64,000 nt of DNA from Bradyrhizobium paxllaeri (lineage in GTDB: Bacteria > Pseudomonadota > Alphaproteobacteria > Rhizobiales > Xanthobacteraceae), in assembly GCF_001693515.2 (NCBI RefSeq), contig NZ_CP042968.1:7096001-7160000 (forward strand), given 5' to 3'. The notes under the pieces were generated by a model, which saw nothing but the letters and a program-made list of their open reading frames with translations, did no database searches and was not told where the DNA came from. This document shows positions 61,123-64,000 of the stretch, piece after piece (position 1 is the first letter of the stretch; every line of letters begins with the position of its first letter). Made by a program: the position numbers and the translations under genes.

Positions 61123-61551
61123 TCGCGCAATGCGTCGCGGCAGCAAGTTGCAGCTAGAAATTTCCCTGCACGCCGCATGCACGTTCGGGCACATGACGGT
61201 CGCACCGTAAACGTCTGCGCGGCGGAATTACCGCAATGCGGCATCAGATTAACCAATCACGCGTCGCATAACGTCTTGGTCTTTCGTCGGGTGGAAGGAC
61301 GCCCGCTCACTATTCAGGCAACTCTTCGCACTTGCGGCGCAACCAGAACCCTTGATTATCAATCACTAATTCGTCATCCTGCCCTCAGGTCCATAAAGCA
61401 GGGAAATTGATTGCATTCGAAAAACCAAGAGCCTTGGTTTCAGGGCCCACATTCCTAAACAACAGCCCAGCACCGACCATCGGTAAACCAGAGAAGACGA
61501 CAACAGATCGTTGTCCGCTGGTCGGTCTCGGCGATAACAGAGGGGAAACAA
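61123..61551. other. Intergenic stretch upstream of the TRAP gene with an inverted repeat
   Basis: About 430 bases with no protein-like frame. A perfect inverted repeat, AAACCAAG (61422-61429) and CTTGGTTT (61433-61440) with a 3-base spacer, lies about 110 bases before the TRAP-binding-protein gene. It could be an operator or a small hairpin. GAGGGG just before 61552 is the ribosome site of that gene. Confidence 0.5.
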
Positions 61552-62640
61552 ATGAAGCGTCGTGATTTCTTGAAAGTGGGCGGCGTCGGTCTCGCCGCGA
61601 CTGCAGTTGCCTCGCCTGCGATTGCGCAATCGAACCCGGAAATTAAGTGGCGCTACACGGCAAGCTGGCCGAAGGCGCTCGATACGCTGTATGGCGGCTG
61701 CGAATATTTTGCCAAGCGCGTCGCCGAAATCACCGACAACAAATTCCAGATTCAGCCGTTCGCCGCCGGCGAAATCGTCCCCGGCCTGCAGGTGCTCGAC
61801 GCCGTCTCGAACGGCACCGTCGAGATGGGCAACACCGCGCTTTACTACTACTGGGGCAAGAATCCTGCCTTCACCTTCGGCACGTCGCTGCCGTTCGGCC
61901 TCAACACGCGTTCGCATATTTCCTGGATGCGTTTCGGCGGCGGCATGGACATGCTCAACGACCTCCTGAAGGAATATGGCTGCGTCGGCGCGCCGACGGG
62001 CTCGACCGGCGCCCAGATGGGCGGCTGGTTCCGGAAAGAGATCAAGTCGATGGATGACTTCCGGGGCCTGAAATTCCGCGTCGGCGGTTTCGCGGGCACC
62101 ATCATCGCCAAGGTCGGCGGCGTGCCGCAGCAGATCGCGGGCGGCGACATCTATCCGGCGCTGGAAAAGGGCACCATCGATGCGGCCGAGTGGGTCGGAC
62201 CGTATGACGACGAAAAGCTCGGCTTCGTGAAGGTCGCGAAGTACTACTACTATCCTGGCTGGTGGGAGGGCACCGGCCAGGGCCACAACATCATGAACCT
62301 CGAGAAGTTCAACGCCCTGCCCAAGCACTATCAGGCTGCGATCGAGACCGCGTCCTACGACACCTTCACCTGGGTCACCGGCAAATACGACTACGTCAAT
62401 CCGCCGGCGCTGAAGCGGCTGTTGGCGGGGGGCGCAATCCTGCGGCCGTTCCCGCAGGAAGTTCTGGAAGCCTGCTACAATGCCGCCAACGGCATCTATG
62501 CGGATCTCTCCAAGAGCAACCCGCACTTCAACAAGATGTATACGAGCCTGTCGGCGTTCCGTAACGAATCGCTGGCGTGGAATCAGGTGGCTGAACTGAG
62601 CTACGACAGCTTCATGATGCGGATGCGCACCCGCACCTGA
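61552..62640 (+). CDS. TRAP transporter substrate-binding protein, DctP/TakP type
   Basis: A 362-residue periplasmic binding protein. The leader MKRRDFLKVGGVGLAATAVA is a twin-arginine signal ending at SPAIAQ. The mature sequence is closely related to the protein at 189-1277: compare GEIVPGLQVLDAVSNGTVEM, PFGLNTRSHISWMRFGGGMD and EWVGPYDDEKLGFVKVAKYY. Ligand is likely a 2-oxoacid or other carboxylate. No DctQM genes lie next to it. A strong terminator follows the stop codon, so it may be transcribed alone or as the last gene of the GntR locus. Confidence 0.92.
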   Translation: MKRRDFLKVGGVGLAATAVASPAIAQSNPEIKWRYTASWPKALDTLYGGCEYFAKRVAEITDNKFQIQPFAAGEIVPGLQVLDAVSNGTVEMGNTALYYYWGKNPAFTFGTSLPFGLNTRSHISWMRFGGGMDMLNDLLKEYGCVGAPTGSTGAQMGGWFRKEIKSMDDFRGLKFRVGGFAGTIIAKVGGVPQQIAGGDIYPALEKGTIDAAEWVGPYDDEKLGFVKVAKYYYYPGWWEGTGQGHNIMNLEKFNALPKHYQAAIETASYDTFTWVTGKYDYVNPPALKRLLAGGAILRPFPQEVLEACYNAANGIYADLSKSNPHFNKMYTSLSAFRNESLAWNQVAELSYDSFMMRMRTRT

Positions 62641-62664
62641 GACAGATAGCTCGCTGACAAAAAG

Positions 62665-62693
62665 AAGCCCCGGAGATTTCTCCGGGGCTTTTT
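62665..62693 (+). terminator. Rho-independent terminator after the TRAP gene
   Basis: AAGCCCCGGAGA and TCTCCGGGGCTT form a perfect 12-base stem closed by a tiny loop, followed by TTT (62691-62693) continuing the TT of the stem. It lies 24 bases after the stop codon. The symmetric A/T ends mean it could also serve the convergent gene at 62749. Confidence 0.85.
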
Positions 62694-62748
62694 CGTTGAA
62701 TGGTTGGCTGTTGGGTTCGAAAGGACGTCGCTCAACGGCGCGAGCGGC

Positions 62749-63357
62749 TTATTCCTCGCTCTCCCCGAGCGCCTCGGCGAGCTTGTCGTAATATTTCGCC
62801 ACGAGGTCGATATTGCCCTTGTTTTCGATCGCGGGCGGCGGCGACTTCAGCGCCTCGTTGAGATCGGCGAGCGCCTCCTTCTTGTCCTTGGCCGGCATCT
62901 TCTTGTCGGCCTGGATCTGGGCGATCTGCGCTTTGAGCACGACCTCGGCACCGACGAACTTCTTGGTCGCGGGATCGAAGCCGCCGAGCACCAGGCTGAT
63001 GTTGTCGACCACGGTGTTGTACTCGTCGTAGCTGGCAAAACCGTTCTTCTTGGCCACTGCATCGAGCTGCGCGTCGATTTTCGGGTCCGGCTTGGCGTTA
63101 TCGGGGATCTTGTCGGTGATCGCATCGACGTCCTTCTGCGCCGCGAGCACGCCTTGGATCTGCTTCTCGGTCAGCGCGATCTGCTTCACCGCAGGCGCCT
63201 CCGCTGCCGCGGGCGGCGCCGCCTGGGCAGGAGCCTGCTTCGCCGGCGGCGCCTGCTTGGCCTGCGCCAGCACCTCACCGCTGGATATGGCCGACAGCGC
63301 GAGCGCGAGACAGGCCGTGGTCAAGGCAAAGGCGGCGGGACGAAAGATCTCACGCAT
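62749..63357 (-). CDS. Secreted Ala/Pro-rich hypothetical protein
   Basis: A 202-residue protein with a long N-terminal signal sequence (FALTTACLALALSAISSGEVLAQ). A low-complexity linker rich in Ala, Pro, Lys and Gln follows (KQAPPAKQAPAQAAPPAAAE). The rest is helical and charged (LTEKQIQGVLAAQKDVDAIT and later QIAQIQADKKMPAKDKKEAL). Periplasmic location is likely. I do not recognise a named family, though similar proteins seem common in Bradyrhizobium. It is convergent with the TRAP gene across the terminator. Confidence 0.8.
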   Translation of the reverse strand: MREIFRPAAFALTTACLALALSAISSGEVLAQAKQAPPAKQAPAQAAPPAAAEAPAVKQIALTEKQIQGVLAAQKDVDAITDKIPDNAKPDPKIDAQLDAVAKKNGFASYDEYNTVVDNISLVLGGFDPATKKFVGAEVVLKAQIAQIQADKKMPAKDKKEALADLNEALKSPPPAIENKGNIDLVAKYYDKLAEALGESEE

Positions 63358-63681
63358 GGGAAGGCTCCTTGAGGGTGCAGTGTTCGGTCTTCGGCAAAAC
63401 GGGGTATGGGAACCCGAATGAATGGCTCGTGAACTCGCGCCGGAAGCTGATGCCGAATCATGGCCGAATGATCACGACCAATTCAGAGTTTGGTGATCGC
63501 TCGTTGTGTGCTCTAGGTCCGGAGACTGAGTTGGTGAGCCGCGGAACACGTAGCTGACGCCGCGACGCGAAATCTGTGAGGAACAGCACGCAGGCACGCT
63601 GATTGATTAGCCCCGAGGCAAAGCTTCGCTGCACTTTATAGTCACGGTCGCGAGGGCGGTAATCTCTGGCTTGGGAGAATC
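63358..63681. other. Intergenic stretch, no gene seen
   Basis: About 320 bases between the divergent secreted-protein gene and the last, truncated gene. It is slightly richer in A and T than the surroundings. Short frames are present on both strands but none has a ribosome site with protein-like sequence. Promoters for both flanking genes should lie here. Confidence 0.5.
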
Positions 63682-64000
63682 ATGAACGGTTTAAAGATCA
63701 CAGGTCAAATTGAAGCTAGCTTTGGCTATCGTCGCCACGTCGGTCCGAAATACATCCACGGCTGCGTGACATTGCGTTTCGACTCGTCGCGTCCATACGC
63801 CTTTGTCTCCCAGGCGCACTGGCCAGCCAGCGATAACTACGACGAAGCAATCCGCGAGACCGTCGAGCAAACGCTGCGCGAGTATCAGGGGCAAGTTGAT
63901 TCTACCCATGTGGTACTGGTCCGGATCGAATGGGATGCTGTCGCGTCTTGCGAGATCGGCTTCCGGCAAGCGGCTGCAGCAGCGACGCGGGCGGCTTTCG
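63682..64000 (+). CDS. Unrecognised protein, truncated by the window edge
   Basis: An ATG with GGGAGAA four bases upstream opens a frame that runs to the last base without a stop, giving at least 106 residues. The start MNGLKITGQIEASFGYRRHV and the stretch YDEAIRETVEQTLREYQGQV look like real protein of alpha/beta type. A reverse frame across the same bases (63691-63969) is its shadow. I do not recognise the family; a faint likeness to translation-factor-associated domains is too weak to name. Codon use is somewhat less GC-biased than in neighbouring genes. Confidence 0.65.
   Translation, partial: MNGLKITGQIEASFGYRRHVGPKYIHGCVTLRFDSSRPYAFVSQAHWPASDNYDEAIRETVEQTLREYQGQVDSTHVVLVRIEWDAVASCEIGFRQAAAAATRAAF

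Noticed and set aside
63691..63969. Reverse-strand frame at the right edge
   Set aside because: The plus strand has a better ribosome site and more protein-like translation that runs off the edge.

Overview
The window is high-GC alphaproteobacterial chromosome. Gene content, codon style and interspersed palindromic repeats resemble Bradyrhizobium or a close relative. That placement rests on recognition by eye, not on a search. No integrase, transposase, phage or CRISPR sequence is visible.

Left edge (1-4378): the end of a gamma-glutamyltransferase-like gene, an orphan TRAP substrate-binding protein, a copper amine oxidase and a divergent AraC regulator. This looks like an amine or amide catabolism locus.

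Exopolysaccharide island (4375-28243): a leftward block makes precursors and starts the chain (UDP-glucuronate 4-epimerase, UDP-glucose dehydrogenase, FkbM methyltransferase, GDP-mannose synthesis, ExoY-type sugar transferase). A rightward block follows: a 47-residue membrane peptide, a PPP-family phosphatase, an OPX export protein, an outer-membrane barrel, a Wzz/BY-kinase fusion, a VpsF-like polymerase, a glycosyltransferase, two acyltransferases and a flippase. Then come a Tat-exported GH10 glycosidase, a WecG/TagA transferase, two GT4 transferases, a small secreted protein and a methyltransferase. Together they form a nearly complete Wzx/Wzy-type pathway with about five sugar transferases.

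Catabolic mosaic (28600-41748): small accessory genes and relics (an AraC fragment and a frameshifted ABC-binding protein). Next is a CoA-ligase/SDR/isomerase operon under an HxlR regulator, then an amino-acid-binding protein. A Gfo/Idh plus sugar-isomerase pair faces a TetR gene across a perfect 28-bp palindrome. A Rieske oxygenase and an enoyl-CoA hydratase follow, opposite a LysR regulator with its own inverted repeat. An initiator tRNA-Met lies at 41888-41964.

Right part (42297-64000): a GMC oxidoreductase, CvpA, SDR, quinone oxidoreductase, DUF3775, two paralogous metallo-beta-lactamase-fold proteins, FAH hydrolase, GST, an internally deleted serine hydrolase, enoyl-CoA hydratase, Ogt, an alpha/beta hydrolase and an adenylate-cyclase receptor. 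An ECF41-like sigma factor lies divergent to a carboxymuconolactone-decarboxylase gene with a matching promoter motif between them. The window closes with a GntR / PhyH dioxygenase / SAF-domain dehydrogenase / TRAP-binding-protein locus, a secreted hypothetical protein and a gene cut by the edge. At least five kinds of intergenic repeat occur between genes.
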